From the NCBI RefSeq assembly GCF_018476885.1, contig NZ_JAHCVJ010000003.1, positions 186,001 to 250,000 on the forward strand: 64,000 nt of DNA. The letters run 5' to 3'. Shown in pieces: positions 1 to 7,771 of this stretch. This DNA is from Geoanaerobacter pelophilus. GTDB lineage: Bacteria > Desulfobacterota > Desulfuromonadia > Geobacterales > DSM-12255. The position numbers and the translations under genes are program-made. Under the pieces are notes generated by a model, which ran no database searches, was not told where the DNA came from, and was given only the letters and a program-made list of their open reading frames with translations. Position 1 is the first letter of the stretch. The number at the start of each line of letters is the position of its first letter.

Positions 1-199
1 GATACATCCAGAGACTTCTTCTATCTGGACCGGAATAATCCCCTCCTCCTTGTCCCCGAAGCTGATCGAAATCAACTCGCACCCAGCCACTTGACCGGCG
101 AAAGGAGACTATTTTCCTGGCTCTGATAAGCATGTCAAGCTCTTCATCATCAACCATTGCCCTTTGACCATTAACATAAAGAACCGGAATTTTCATCAT
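1..199 (-). CDS. GSU3473-like small protein, 3' end cut by window edge
   Basis: The start codon lies at 197-199 and the frame stays open to base 1, giving 66 visible residues; the stop is outside the window. The protein begins MMKIPVLYVNGQRAMVDDEE and continues with an FRRSSGWVRV segment and a GPDRR motif. This pattern matches, from memory, the small Geobacter proteins named GSU3473 family; their function is unknown. A GAGGA ribosome binding site lies about 10 bases upstream of the first ATG; a second ATG follows directly at 194-196. Family assignment is from recall only. Confidence 0.6.
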   Translation of the reverse strand, partial: MMKIPVLYVNGQRAMVDDEELDMLIRARKIVSFRRSSGWVRVDFDQLRGQGGGDYSGPDRRSLWMY

Positions 200-407
200 G
201 GCTGTTGTCCTCGCTGAATTGCTAATTGAGATCAGTAGCGAAAAATAGCTACAAATTCATTCAGCTTAAACTATGCCACTGATAACCAACTAAAATCATT
301 ACCAATAAGAAACAACAAACCAGAAAATGTGCAAACACTGAACTCCGGACTGATCAGACTTCCAACCTCCATTTGCAACTATTGCCGACTCAAATGCGTT
401 GGCATTT

Positions 408-602
408 TCATCCTCTTTTCTCGTGGGCTTTGATCCCATGTACCCGTTCATAGGCTTTGCAAAAAGGGCAGACATCGCGCTCGACATTCTTTACAAAGTC
501 ATTGACAATTCCCTTCTGGTGGTGACGAGCGTGAAGGCAAACCGGGCAAAACTCGCATATTTTCGACAGAGTTATATCCAGGGGAGAAGGTTTTAAGCTC
601 AT
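408..602 (-). CDS. small protein with two Cys pairs (zinc-ribbon-like)
   Basis: A 64-residue protein starting [10 protein letters not shown]. It contains CEFCPVC near residue 17 and CPFC near residue 45, spaced like the two knuckles of a zinc ribbon, followed by a basic tail ending KAHEKRG. The chosen ATG overlaps the stop codon of the upstream flavoredoxin-like gene as ATGA, so the two are probably translationally coupled. An upstream in-frame ATG at 606-608 would add two residues. Metal binding is inferred from the cysteines; no function is known to me. Two overlapping open frames in this stretch (299-487 minus, 399-596 plus) look like shadows. Confidence 0.6.
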   Translation of the reverse strand: MSLKPSPLDITLSKICEFCPVCLHARHHQKGIVNDFVKNVERDVCPFCKAYERVHGIKAHEKRG

Positions 603-1168
603 AACCATTCTTTCCCGACGGAAAACGCTTTACCGAGCAGAGGGCCAACAGCATGATACCCCTTGTGGGCAGTATCATAGACTAGCGGTTTTATTTTTAA
701 GATGTCAGGAAGACCATCTTCGCCCAAAGCACTTTGATCTACCTTCACGTCAATGATCTCACCTATGAATTGAGTGTGGATACCTAATTCCAGAGTATGC
801 AGCAGCCGACACTCCAGAACCATCGGGAATTCATGCGCATAAGGGGCATCCACAAGCTCGCTTTTAATCGGGGTTAATCCGGCAACTGCGAATTTGTCAA
901 CATCACGCCCGGAGACAATACCCACGTAGTCAGCTTCTTTCATTTTACCTTCGCAGGCAATTCCCACGGTAAATGCCTTACGCGCCACGATGCTGTCGTA
1001 GGAATATCTGGCCTTGCGCAGGGAAACTGTAACACAAGGAGGATCGGAGCAGCAGATGCCACCCCATGCCGCATTCATCAGGTTAGGCTTCCCTGCTTGA
1101 TCGTAGGTCCCAACCATCAGTACCGGGGTCGGGAAAAGAAGAGTCTTTGCACCGAGTGATTTTTTCAT
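599..1168 (-). CDS. flavin reductase-like (flavoredoxin family) protein
   Basis: A 189-residue protein of the FMN-binding split-barrel flavin reductase family. It opens [20 protein letters not shown] and carries the [22 protein letters not shown] segment typical of flavoredoxins, which bind FMN and pass electrons in small redox chains. The length is normal for the family. It lies 11 bases downstream of a nitroreductase-family gene on the same strand and overlaps the following small Cys-pair gene, so the three probably form an operon of flavin-dependent redox proteins. The substrate cannot be deduced. Confidence 0.85.
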   Translation of the reverse strand: MKKSLGAKTLLFPTPVLMVGTYDQAGKPNLMNAAWGGICCSDPPCVTVSLRKARYSYDSIVARKAFTVGIACEGKMKEADYVGIVSGRDVDKFAVAGLTPIKSELVDAPYAHEFPMVLECRLLHTLELGIHTQFIGEIIDVKVDQSALGEDGLPDILKIKPLVYDTAHKGYHAVGPLLGKAFSVGKEWL

Positions 1169-1179
1169 GTCATATCCTT

Positions 1180-1707
1180 TTATAAGGTCCAGTGATTGTT
1201 TCTGATTTTATCTCGCTGAAGTTTATTGGCAGATACAGGAAGTTTCTTTTCAGCCGGATGTCCGATTCCCAGTATGCATTCCACTTTGACCTGTTCTGGC
1301 AGACCAAGCAGCTCCTGCACATAGGTTTCGGCAGTTTTATCTCCGGAATCATGCTGCCGGTTCCGTATCTGCGCCCAGCAGCTGCCGAGCCCTAATGATT
1401 GTGCTGTAAGCTGGATTATGATCGCTGCGATAGAGCAATCTTCCACCCACACATCAGATTTGCTGCTGTCGGCACAGACGACAATGGCTAAAGGAGCGTT
1501 TTTAAGAAACTCAGAACCATGTTGTTTGGCTTTAGCGAGGTGGGCTATAACCTGCGGGTCATCGACCAGGACAAACTCCCATGGATTGATTCCCCGTGAT
1601 GATGGTGCTCTGAGAGCTGCTTCAAGAAGTAATTCAATGGCATCATGAGGTATTTTTTCTGAGGAAAATTTACGGATGCTGCGTCGTTTACGTAGTAGTT
1701 CGATCAT
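1180..1707 (-). CDS. nitroreductase family protein
   Basis: A 175-residue FMN-dependent nitroreductase-like oxidoreductase. Family marks are the N-terminal RRSIRKF motif (residues 8-14) that contacts FMN phosphate, [13 protein letters not shown] near residue 34, and the C-terminal [11 protein letters not shown] segment. Homologues reduce nitro groups, quinones or flavins with NAD(P)H. An AGAG ribosome binding site precedes the ATG. It is the first gene of a probable three-gene operon with the flavoredoxin-like gene and the small Cys-pair gene. The physiological substrate is unknown. Confidence 0.88.
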   Translation of the reverse strand: MIELLRKRRSIRKFSSEKIPHDAIELLLEAALRAPSSRGINPWEFVLVDDPQVIAHLAKAKQHGSEFLKNAPLAIVVCADSSKSDVWVEDCSIAAIIIQLTAQSLGLGSCWAQIRNRQHDSGDKTAETYVQELLGLPEQVKVECILGIGHPAEKKLPVSANKLQRDKIRNNHWTL

Positions 1708-1810
1708 AATCTCTCCGTTAGATCTTGAACTAACCTAGTCTTACTGAGGCCAATACCCCCACCCACTCGGTATAATAGCAGAAGCAGTTGGGAGACTCGG
1801 CGTAGACAAT

Positions 1811-2254
1811 TTAATGCGGTCCGATTCTGAGACTGTGAGTGGCAACGAATATTTCTCTAAGGAAAATGATCAATCCTGCAATCAATAACAACATGGCAAA
1901 GATAAAAAGAAGCGCCACAGGTGTCTTGAGATCAAGATTTACAAATCTTTCAACAAAAAGAGTTGCAATAAGCGTGCAGACGAAAAGTGCTGCGGCAGTG
2001 CAAAGTGTTATCGCACTGCCTATCAGTTTCGCCCTCTTTGACAGCGTCGCTAGATGAGAGTTATGGTGGGCAATCTCATTTGGGGAGCTTTCCGTTTCAA
2101 GCTTTGCTTCCCAAACTCTTGCCCTATCAATAACCCGGTGCAACCGGTTAGTCATGACACTGAGTAACGTACCTATTGCTGTCAGGAGAAACACCGGCGC
2201 TATAGAAAGTTGGATAACCCGTGCGATACTGTCGGCGACTAATACTTCGTTCAA
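1811..2254 (-). CDS. DUF2721 family membrane protein
   Basis: A 147-residue protein with three hydrophobic segments (about residues 14-34, 75-97 and 110-132). The first is followed by the motif RLHRVIDRARVWE, typical of DUF2721 proteins. The function of that family is not known. The gene stands alone: the nitroreductase operon downstream starts about 100 bases away, and the upstream region holds a candidate small RNA on the same strand. Confidence 0.8.
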   Translation of the reverse strand: MNEVLVADSIARVIQLSIAPVFLLTAIGTLLSVMTNRLHRVIDRARVWEAKLETESSPNEIAHHNSHLATLSKRAKLIGSAITLCTAAALFVCTLIATLFVERFVNLDLKTPVALLFIFAMLLLIAGLIIFLREIFVATHSLRIGPH

Positions 2255-2357
2255 ATTCCCCCCTAATTTAACAATAAATCTTTAAATTTGAGTAAATATC
2301 AAAAAAAAGATAACAGCTTTTATATAATAAAAAACTAGGGAAAGTCGCATTAGGCCT

Positions 2358-2433
2358 AAAAAGACCCCGATGTTAGGAGGGCCAACACCGGGGGAAATTG
2401 AAGGAAGCAAGAAAGGAATAACTAACTTCCTTC
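2358..2433 (-). ncRNA. candidate small RNA A with CCCTCCT terminator loop
   Basis: No open frame fits this part of the 350-base gap between the DUF2721 gene and tRNA-Leu. On the minus strand an extended -10 (TGATATTAT, RC of 2440-2448) predicts a start near 2433. The predicted transcript opens with a perfect 8-bp hairpin (GAAGGAAG 2426-2433 with CTTCCTTC 2400-2407). It ends with a 10-bp hairpin (2384-2393 with 2365-2374, one G-U pair) followed by TCTTTTT at 2358-2364. The terminator loop, GGCCCTCCT, is complementary to Shine-Dalgarno sequences and resembles the loops of the candidates at 34.9 kb and 39.1 kb. Transcription is inferred. Confidence 0.5.
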
Positions 2434-2550
2434 ATATATATAATATCACGAATATGTGTTTAGTGGGTAGCTACATCCACCTCGGCTGAGAGATTTATCC
2501 CAAAAAAACGTTCTGGATTCCATGATACAGCCACATGTCTGCATAAAGAG

Positions 2551-2574
2551 AAAGCCTCGATTTCTCGAGGCTTT
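2551..2574 (-). terminator. terminator hairpin downstream of tRNA-Leu
   Basis: A perfect 10-bp inverted repeat (AAAGCCTCGA / TCGAGGCTTT, 4-base loop). On the minus strand it is followed by CTCTTTATG. It lies 34 bases past the 3' end of tRNA-Leu and most likely ends that transcript. Confidence 0.7.
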
Positions 2575-2607
2575 CTGTACATCTTTGGACTACCTTGGAT
2601 TATCTTA

Positions 2608-2693
2608 TGGTACCGGAGGCCGGACTCGAACCGGCATGAGGTTGCCCTCGGCAGATTTTGAGTCTGCTGTGTCTACCATTTCACCACTCCGGC
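2608..2693 (-). tRNA. tRNA-Leu (CAA)
   Basis: An 86-base cloverleaf with encoded CCA. The acceptor stem GCCGGAG pairs with CTCCGGT (terminal G-U). The anticodon stem GCAGA/TCTGC encloses loop CTCAAAA, so the anticodon is CAA. A long variable arm (CGAGGGCAACCTCATG region) confirms the class II leucine type, and the T arm contains GGTTCGAGTCC. It is transcribed away from tRNA-Ala, with its own promoter in the shared spacer. Confidence 0.95.
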
Positions 2694-2705
2694 AAAAACG
2701 AAGGG

Positions 2706-2734
2706 ATTATAGCGACGCAATGTAGATGCGTCAA
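2706..2734 (-). promoter_or_regulatory. sigma-70 promoter of tRNA-Leu
   Basis: Read on the minus strand: TTGACG (2729-2734), 17 bases, then TATAAT (2706-2711), 13 bases before the mature 5' end of tRNA-Leu. It is nearly consensus. Confidence 0.85.
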
Positions 2735-2748
2735 GGCATAAAAACATA

Positions 2749-2777
2749 TTGACACGATCAATCGACTTTGTTATAAA
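2749..2777 (+). promoter_or_regulatory. sigma-70 promoter of tRNA-Ala
   Basis: TTGACA (2749-2754), 17-base spacer, TATAAA (2772-2777), with the mature tRNA-Ala starting 13 bases later. Back to back with the tRNA-Leu promoter. Confidence 0.88.
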
Positions 2778-2789
2778 ACGGGTCTGTTT

Positions 2790-2865
<76 letters not shown>

Positions 2866-2874
2866 AACAAATTC

Positions 2875-2907
2875 AAGGACTTAGGCAATCGCCTGAGTCC
2901 TTTTTTT
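2875..2907 (+). terminator. terminator of tRNA-Ala
   Basis: Stem AAGGACTTAGGC with GCCTGAGTCCTT (one weak position), 4-base loop AATC, followed directly by a seven-T run. It sits 9 bases after the CCA end of tRNA-Ala. Confidence 0.88.
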
Positions 2908-3075
2908 ATTTCTCAACCGGCATTATCTACTTAATTGTTGCTGGTCAGTTCCCTGCTAGGCCCTCAACAAAGCAGGGCTTCTACGGTAAGTCTTAATATT
3001 GAACAGGCTTTGACCATAGTCTAAACAGGGATAATGGTTAGCCAAGCTCTATGCATGTATTTTCAGCAAGTTGCA

Positions 3076-3092
3076 TTGGCACACATCTGGCT
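3076..3092 (+). promoter_or_regulatory. sigma-54 promoter for the small-gene pair
   Basis: TTGGCACACATCTGGCT: GG and GC are separated by exactly 10 bases, the -24/-12 spacing of RpoN promoters, and the -24 box TTGGCAC is consensus. The predicted start is near 3103, giving a leader of about 34 bases before the 3137 gene. No enhancer site was identified. Confidence 0.7.
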
Positions 3093-3136
3093 AACTCCCT
3101 ATGTGAATCAAAGTTAAACTACCATATGGAGGGGTT

Positions 3137-3247
3137 ATGTTAATTGCTATCGGAATGTTCGGATTACTTAGCATGACAATGATTGGCTTTGTATTAACAG
3201 CTGAAATCATGGCCTTTGTAACTGTTAAAGATAATCGGAAGAGGTGA
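3137..3247 (+). CDS. 36-residue single-span membrane protein
   Basis: A short gene, MLIAIGMFGLLSMTMIGFVL and on to a basic tail KDNRKR. Residues 2-28 form one hydrophobic helix, so it is probably a small inner-membrane protein with a cytoplasmic basic end. A very strong ribosome binding site (GGAGGGG, 3128-3134) precedes the ATG, and a sigma-54 promoter lies 45 bases upstream. The stop codon is 5 bases before the start of the next gene, so the two form one transcript. Function unknown. Confidence 0.65.
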   Translation: MLIAIGMFGLLSMTMIGFVLTAEIMAFVTVKDNRKR

Positions 3248-3252
3248 GCCTA

Positions 3253-3489
3253 ATGGAAAAATATCATCTCATTGATACAGGGGAAGTAGCTTCAACTCCA
3301 CTTACACCTCTCATGTATGGCAGAATTACGGCCGATGTTCTGAGAGGCGGTAAAGTTGCATGCGACAATCACCTTTTTTGCCTGGATACAAATTCCCCTC
3401 CTGAACCGGGCGAAAAGCTGATAATTTGGCAAGAACATGATTATTTCTGCTGCAAGGTTTCCGAATATGAGAATACCTATCGCCATTAA
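3253..3489 (+). CDS. hypothetical 78-residue protein
   Basis: I do not recognise this protein. It starts MEKYHLIDTGEVAST, contains three or four cysteines (ACDNHLFC, YFCCK) and has no membrane segment. The ATG at 3253 is preceded by GAGGTGA 6 bases upstream; a GTG at 3244 is also in frame but lies inside the stop of the previous gene. It shares a sigma-54 promoter with the small membrane protein upstream and is followed by a strong terminator, so this is a complete two-gene RpoN-dependent unit. Confidence 0.6.
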   Translation: MEKYHLIDTGEVASTPLTPLMYGRITADVLRGGKVACDNHLFCLDTNSPPEPGEKLIIWQEHDYFCCKVSEYENTYRH

Positions 3490-3525
3490 ATCCAGATGAA
3501 TTAACTTTTATAGAGAATACATCAA

Positions 3526-3566
3526 CAAAAAAGCTGCCCGGAGAAAATCCTGGCAGCTTTTTTTGT
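3526..3566. terminator. bidirectional terminator
   Basis: AAAAAAGCTGCC pairs with GGCAGCTTTTTT across a 13-base loop. With A-runs and T-runs on both sides it can end both the small-gene pair from the left and the EAL-HDOD gene from the right. Confidence 0.8.
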
Positions 3567-3589
3567 TGCGAATGCAAGAAATCAGATGA

Positions 3590-4813
3590 TTATATAACTT
3601 TTGAGCTCAGTGATTTTATCTGTGAAGCGATAATGCCATCTAATGAAACCCCAAGCTCCTGCAAGCCAATTGCTGCAGATCCAAGTTCAAGCCGCTCCAT
3701 CATCTCTGTTAATTCGAGCATCTTGCCATAAACCCCCTGACGAGTAACAAGAGCGCTCCTGACTTCATCAGAGAGATTCAAGTCTGCGACAATCTGTTCT
3801 ATGGATACTTGGTAAATACTATCAAGCAAAGACAGAATACCAACCATAAATGCCTGGTCAGGTGCAGAATGAATCTTACTCAAAACTGGATGCTCCATGG
3901 CAATCTGCTCCATAAAACCGGCACGGGCTGTTGCCATTTCAACCAAAGGGCTTTCAATGTCCTGGGAGTTTTCAGTGGTAAACAACGCCAGCTGTATCCA
4001 TCGTTTAATCTGCTGTCGTCCCAGTATCGTAAGGGCATGGCGAACATCTCTAATTTTTTCCCTTACCCCAACAGAAACCGAATTTACGAGCAAGAGCAAC
4101 TTATAGGTCAAGGCCGGGCTATTGCGAAATACCTTTTCCATTTCGGTAAATGTTGCATCGGCAAGAATCAGTTTAAGGAGTTGCATCATGGCTGAACTAT
4201 AGCCATCAATACGCTTCTTTTCGATTAGCGAAGGCCTTGCAAAAAAATACCCTTGAAAATAGTCAAAGCCAAGTTTTGCACAATTATTAAAAGCATCATT
4301 TGTATCCACTTTTTCAGCTAGAATTTTTGCAGGGTAACGCTTTAGTTCCTTTATTACCGTACTCAGCTTTTCTGCCGGTGTCTGCATGAGATCAACTTTA
4401 ATAATGTCTACAAGACGATAGATCTCTTCAAGTTCCGGGGTATAATCACGATCATCTAGAGCTATGACAAAGCCCATTTCCTTCAGAAATCGACAACGAT
4501 CGATAACGACATCGTTAAATAAGATATTGCCGACAAGTTCCAGACCAATCATCTCCTTTGGGAGGATCTCTATTGCATTATTCATAAGAATTTCAACATC
4601 TACATTTATGAAACCTTGCTTGTCCCCCAAGATCTCCTTTATTCCAAAACCGGAAAGCGTATTCATTATGACGCTGGCAGTTGCTTGAGAAGCACTCTTC
4701 ATTGATGCTGCTGACTTCGATTCCGCAGACCTGAACAGCAGTTCATATGCCACAATCTGCTCTTGTCTGTTAAGAATCGGCTGCCTTCCGATCAGGTATT
4801 TAGGAGTTTCCAT
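3590..4813 (-). CDS. EAL-HDOD (YuxH-type) signalling protein
   Basis: A 407-residue cytoplasmic protein. The N-terminal half resembles an EAL cyclic-di-GMP phosphodiesterase domain (GRQPILNRQEQIVAYELLFR at residues 9-28; a DYFQGYFFARP segment near residue 192). The C-terminal half is an HDOD domain (around residues 205-400). This is the YuxH arrangement common in delta-proteobacteria. The canonical E-A/V-L signature appears as YELLFR, so hydrolysis of cyclic-di-GMP is uncertain and many relatives only bind it. The gene stands alone, with a terminator just downstream. Confidence 0.85.
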   Translation of the reverse strand: METPKYLIGRQPILNRQEQIVAYELLFRSAESKSAASMKSASQATASVIMNTLSGFGIKEILGDKQGFINVDVEILMNNAIEILPKEMIGLELVGNILFNDVVIDRCRFLKEMGFVIALDDRDYTPELEEIYRLVDIIKVDLMQTPAEKLSTVIKELKRYPAKILAEKVDTNDAFNNCAKLGFDYFQGYFFARPSLIEKKRIDGYSSAMMQLLKLILADATFTEMEKVFRNSPALTYKLLLLVNSVSVGVREKIRDVRHALTILGRQQIKRWIQLALFTTENSQDIESPLVEMATARAGFMEQIAMEHPVLSKIHSAPDQAFMVGILSLLDSIYQVSIEQIVADLNLSDEVRSALVTRQGVYGKMLELTEMMERLELGSAAIGLQELGVSLDGIIASQIKSLSSKVI

Positions 4814-4865
4814 ATGATTGATACCTTTCAGTTTTTGAAAACACCTCTCATACTAGCAACGAATC

Positions 4866-5291
4866 CTAAAGCCTTAGTTTCTCATAGGATGATTGAGGAT
4901 TACCGACACTTGCTGCCTCAGCAATGGATCTAAAAAGTGCTGATTTCAACGATGCTTCTTTGGAGATAGTTACCTGATCCATTGACGATTCACTATTGTT
5001 CTTGCCGGTAACATCTGGGCTCACTTGTGATTTGGGTTGGTTAACCTTAGGAGCATCTTTAATCTCGTTTGATCCCTTTTTGCCTGATGCCTCTTCTGAC
5101 AAAGAAAGCTCTAAAGACTTGGCAATCGCCTCTTGAGAGATGGTTAAAGTATCAGTCTTTATCTGCTCAACTGCTTTATTGTTCAGTTCTTTGATTCTGA
5201 GTGAAGGATTCTGGTAGGCTGGATGGGCGAGAGGGTTAACATCAGCAGCACTGAGCAATATACTATTGGGTGAAATTTGAACAGTTGCCAT
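4866..5291 (-). CDS. hypothetical 141-residue low-complexity protein
   Basis: A hydrophilic protein rich in Ser, Lys, Glu and Ala with no membrane segment. Short repeats are visible: QEAIAKSLELSLSEEASGKK around residue 53 and TISKEASLKSALFRSIAEAAS near residue 108. The repetitive A/S/K/E composition suggests helical or disordered structure. A GAGGTGAGTT ribosome binding site precedes the ATG. I do not recognise a family. It lies upstream of the EAL-HDOD gene with a 52-base gap, so co-transcription is possible. Confidence 0.6.
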   Translation of the reverse strand: MATVQISPNSILLSAADVNPLAHPAYQNPSLRIKELNNKAVEQIKTDTLTISQEAIAKSLELSLSEEASGKKGSNEIKDAPKVNQPKSQVSPDVTGKNNSESSMDQVTISKEASLKSALFRSIAEAASVGNPQSSYEKLRL

Positions 5292-5432
5292 AACTCACCT
5301 CGTAACGCTTCTGATGTATGACCAGACTTTTCAGTACATTAGCGCAACTACCTTAGAAAAACCGCTTTGACATGCAGTATACTCTACATTAATCATGCCT
5401 TAACGTTGCGTGGCTGCAGTATAAATAACAAC

Positions 5433-5474
5433 AAAAAAGCCCTGCAGCCTAAAAAGGCAAACAGGGCTTTTTCT
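5433..5474 (-). terminator. terminator downstream of tRNA-Met
   Basis: AAAAAGCCCTG (5436-5444 region) pairs with CAGGGCTTTTT, and an inner GCCT/AGGC stem closes the loop. On the minus strand the stem is followed by a T-run. It sits just beyond the CCA end of the tRNA gene. Confidence 0.75.
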
Positions 5475-5479
5475 ATTAT

Positions 5480-5556
5480 TGGTGGCAGTGCAGGGATTCG
5501 AACCCCGGACCTAGCGAATATGAGTCGCTTGCTCTAGCCAACTGAGCTACACTGCC
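5480..5556 (-). tRNA. tRNA with CAT anticodon (elongator Met, possibly Ile2)
   Basis: A 77-base cloverleaf with encoded CCA. Acceptor GGCAGTG/CACTGCC, D arm GCTCAGTTGGCTAGAGC, anticodon stem AGCGA/TCGCT with loop CTCATAT (anticodon CAT), T arm GGGGTTCGAATCCC. The first acceptor pair is a normal G-C, so it is not an initiator tRNA. Elongator Met and lysidine-modified Ile2 both have CAT and cannot be separated with certainty by eye. Confidence 0.9.
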
Positions 5557-5641
5557 AAACTATTTTGAACTACAGACACAAAAACCTCTCCGGTGGCCCA
5601 AAGAGGCAGACATCTGAATCAGATGACATGCAAGAAATGTC

Positions 5642-5670
5642 TATATACTTCATGTACCGTTGCCTGTCAA
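5642..5670 (-). promoter_or_regulatory. sigma-70 promoter of the CAT tRNA
   Basis: On the minus strand TTGACA (5665-5670), 17-base spacer, TATATA (5642-5647). The predicted start is about 80 bases before the mature tRNA, leaving a 5' leader with two small hairpins that RNase P would remove. Confidence 0.65.
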
Positions 5671-5803
5671 GCAAAACATTTCCGATAATCTACAACAAAC
5701 TATTTATTATGGGCTATCTGTGATGAGCGGCAAAAACTCACCTCGTGAGTTGCCAGAGCGCTATTCGTGTGGTACTCAGAGTAGGTATCTGACGGAGGGG
5801 TGA

Positions 5804-7771
5804 ATGGACCTGAAAATGATATTACGGCGCTTGCTGATAGGTATTTCAGTGACCAGCCTGTCCACCTTTCTGTTTTGGATTCAGTTCCCCCCTTTTGAAA
5901 CCCTCGAATCCAAACTCCTTGACCTCCGCTTTAAGGTTCGAGGGGTAATAAAAGCGCCTGAAAAGGTGGTTATTGCGGCCATTGACGAGCAAAGCATCGA
6001 AAAGCTTGGGCGATGGCCGTGGGACCGAACTGTTCTTGCCAGCCTTGTCGATAAACTTGCGGCAGCCAATGCAGCGGTGATCGCCTTTGATGTCATTCTT
6101 TCGGAACAGGAACGTAACGACCCTGCCCTCGCCGCCTCCATCCAACAAGCCGGCAACGTCATACTTCCAATAGTTTTTGATTTCTCCGGCAAGAACGCTG
6201 CTGTTACAGATAGCACCCTCCAGTTGTCAGCATTCCAGCAGGTGCTCAAACAAGAGAAATTCAACAGATTCGCGCCAATTGAGGCTCGCAAAGTCCTTCT
6301 CCCTGTTCCGTCGCTCCGTTCAGCGGCAATGTCTTTGGCTCATATCAACATGTTTCCAGACAGTGACGGGACGCTCCGCTGGGAAACCCTGGCGATACTT
6401 TATGATTCTCTGCTTTACCCTTCCATCGGTCTGCAGGCCGCGGCAGCATACCTGGGAATACCGGCAGACCGCCTGGCAGTGTCTGCGACAGAATCGGTCA
6501 GCGTCGGAAAAACCTCCATTCCCACCGACCATTGGGGCCGAACTGTAATCAACTATTACGGCCCTGGCATGACCTTCCGCCACTTCTCGATTATCGATAT
6601 TATTGATGGGAAAATCCCGTCTGATCAGCTTGAGGATTGTGTCGTCCTGATTGGCGCAACTGCAGTCGGCATCTACGACCTCAGAGTTACTCCGTTTGCA
6701 GCGGCAATGCCGGGAGTGGAAAAGCATGCCAGTGTCATTGCCTCGATCCTCGACAAGCGGTTTATCACTAAAACCGCTACCCCCTCTAATATTGCGATTC
6801 TCTGGCTGACCGGCCTGCTCTGCTCTTTCCTGGTTGCTCGCAGTAAGCTTGTCGGGGTTGTCTCTGTTACCATCATTGCCCCGATACTCATGACAGGGAT
6901 CGGCTTGCTGCTTTTCAAGCAATGGGGCATCTGGTTCAACTTAGCGTATCCTCTTAACAACGTACTCTTCATAACAGCTGCGATCACTGCCTACAACTAT
7001 GCGGTTGAGGAGCGCCATGCCCGCAAGATTCGGGCGATGTTCTCCAGCTACGTTACCCAGACCATTGTCAATGAATTGATAAAAAACCCGGATATGGCGA
7101 AACTTGGCGGAGAAAAGAGGGAGATAACGGTACTGTTCTCCGACATCAAGGATTTCACCTCTTTTTCGGAGCATCACACCCCGGAGGAAGTGGTAGGGCT
7201 GCTGAACGAATATCTCACAGCCATGACCGAGGTAATCCTGCAGCATGACGGGACACTTGACAAGTTTATCGGCGATGCCATTGTCGTCTTCTGGAACGCA
7301 CCGGTGAAGACGGTTCGGCATGCCGAACTTGCAGTAAAGTGTGCCCTTGCAATGCAGAAAAGAGTCTGCGAGCTGCAGGACAAATGGCAGACAGAAGGTA
7401 AACCAATACTGGAATCGGGAATAGGCATCAATACCGGTGAGGTTGTGGTCGGCAATATCGGCGCCGAGGGGAAAAAGATGGAATACACGGTCATCGGCGA
7501 CCAGGTCAATCTGGGTTCGCGGGTGGAGTCTCAGACCAGAAAGCTCGAGGTTCCGATCCTGATCACCGATGGCACCCTCCAGGCGCTCGCTCCTGCCATA
7601 GAGGCCGGGACAATGAACGGGGTGATGATCGAAGGACTGGCCAGTGTTATCGTCAAAGGGCGGGAGACCCCGGTCGAACTATACAGTGTCAACAATCTTC
7701 CCGAACCGGAGCTCCCAGCCATGATCATCCCCTGCCCGGAGATGGAGCCGGTACTTCTGACAGAAAAATAA
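5804..7771 (+). CDS. CHASE2-domain adenylate/guanylate cyclase
   Basis: A 655-residue membrane receptor cyclase. After one N-terminal helix (residues about 8-28) comes an extracytoplasmic CHASE2 sensor domain (about 40-320), then three clustered membrane helices (about 325-395), then a class III nucleotidyl cyclase domain (about 420-600). The cyclase shows the metal-binding FSDIKDFTSFSE motif, the second aspartate in DKFIGDAIVVFW and the EYTVIGDQVNLGSRVE segment. A strong GGAGGGG site lies 5 bases before the ATG. The gene converges on the FecR gene with no spacer between the stop codons. ATP as substrate is likely but not proven by sequence. Confidence 0.92.
   Translation: MDLKMILRRLLIGISVTSLSTFLFWIQFPPFETLESKLLDLRFKVRGVIKAPEKVVIAAIDEQSIEKLGRWPWDRTVLASLVDKLAAANAAVIAFDVILSEQERNDPALAASIQQAGNVILPIVFDFSGKNAAVTDSTLQLSAFQQVLKQEKFNRFAPIEARKVLLPVPSLRSAAMSLAHINMFPDSDGTLRWETLAILYDSLLYPSIGLQAAAAYLGIPADRLAVSATESVSVGKTSIPTDHWGRTVINYYGPGMTFRHFSIIDIIDGKIPSDQLEDCVVLIGATAVGIYDLRVTPFAAAMPGVEKHASVIASILDKRFITKTATPSNIAILWLTGLLCSFLVARSKLVGVVSVTIIAPILMTGIGLLLFKQWGIWFNLAYPLNNVLFITAAITAYNYAVEERHARKIRAMFSSYVTQTIVNELIKNPDMAKLGGEKREITVLFSDIKDFTSFSEHHTPEEVVGLLNEYLTAMTEVILQHDGTLDKFIGDAIVVFWNAPVKTVRHAELAVKCALAMQKRVCELQDKWQTEGKPILESGIGINTGEVVVGNIGAEGKKMEYTVIGDQVNLGSRVESQTRKLEVPILITDGTLQALAPAIEAGTMNGVMIEGLASVIVKGRETPVELYSVNNLPEPELPAMIIPCPEMEPVLLTEK

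Noticed and set aside
299-608. Open frames at 299-487 (minus) and 399-596 (plus)
   Set aside because: They overlap the Cys-pair gene at 408-602, which has coupling to its neighbour; the alternatives have no ribosome binding site or recognisable motifs.
2451-2520. A cyclic-di-GMP riboswitch in the 2.3-2.6 kb gap
   Set aside because: The conserved GEMM tetraloop, receptor and core bases are not present on either strand.
3526-3566. Terminator as a further member of the CCCTCCT-loop RNA set
   Set aside because: Its loop on either strand lacks CCCTCCT and it directly follows coding genes, so it is an ordinary terminator.
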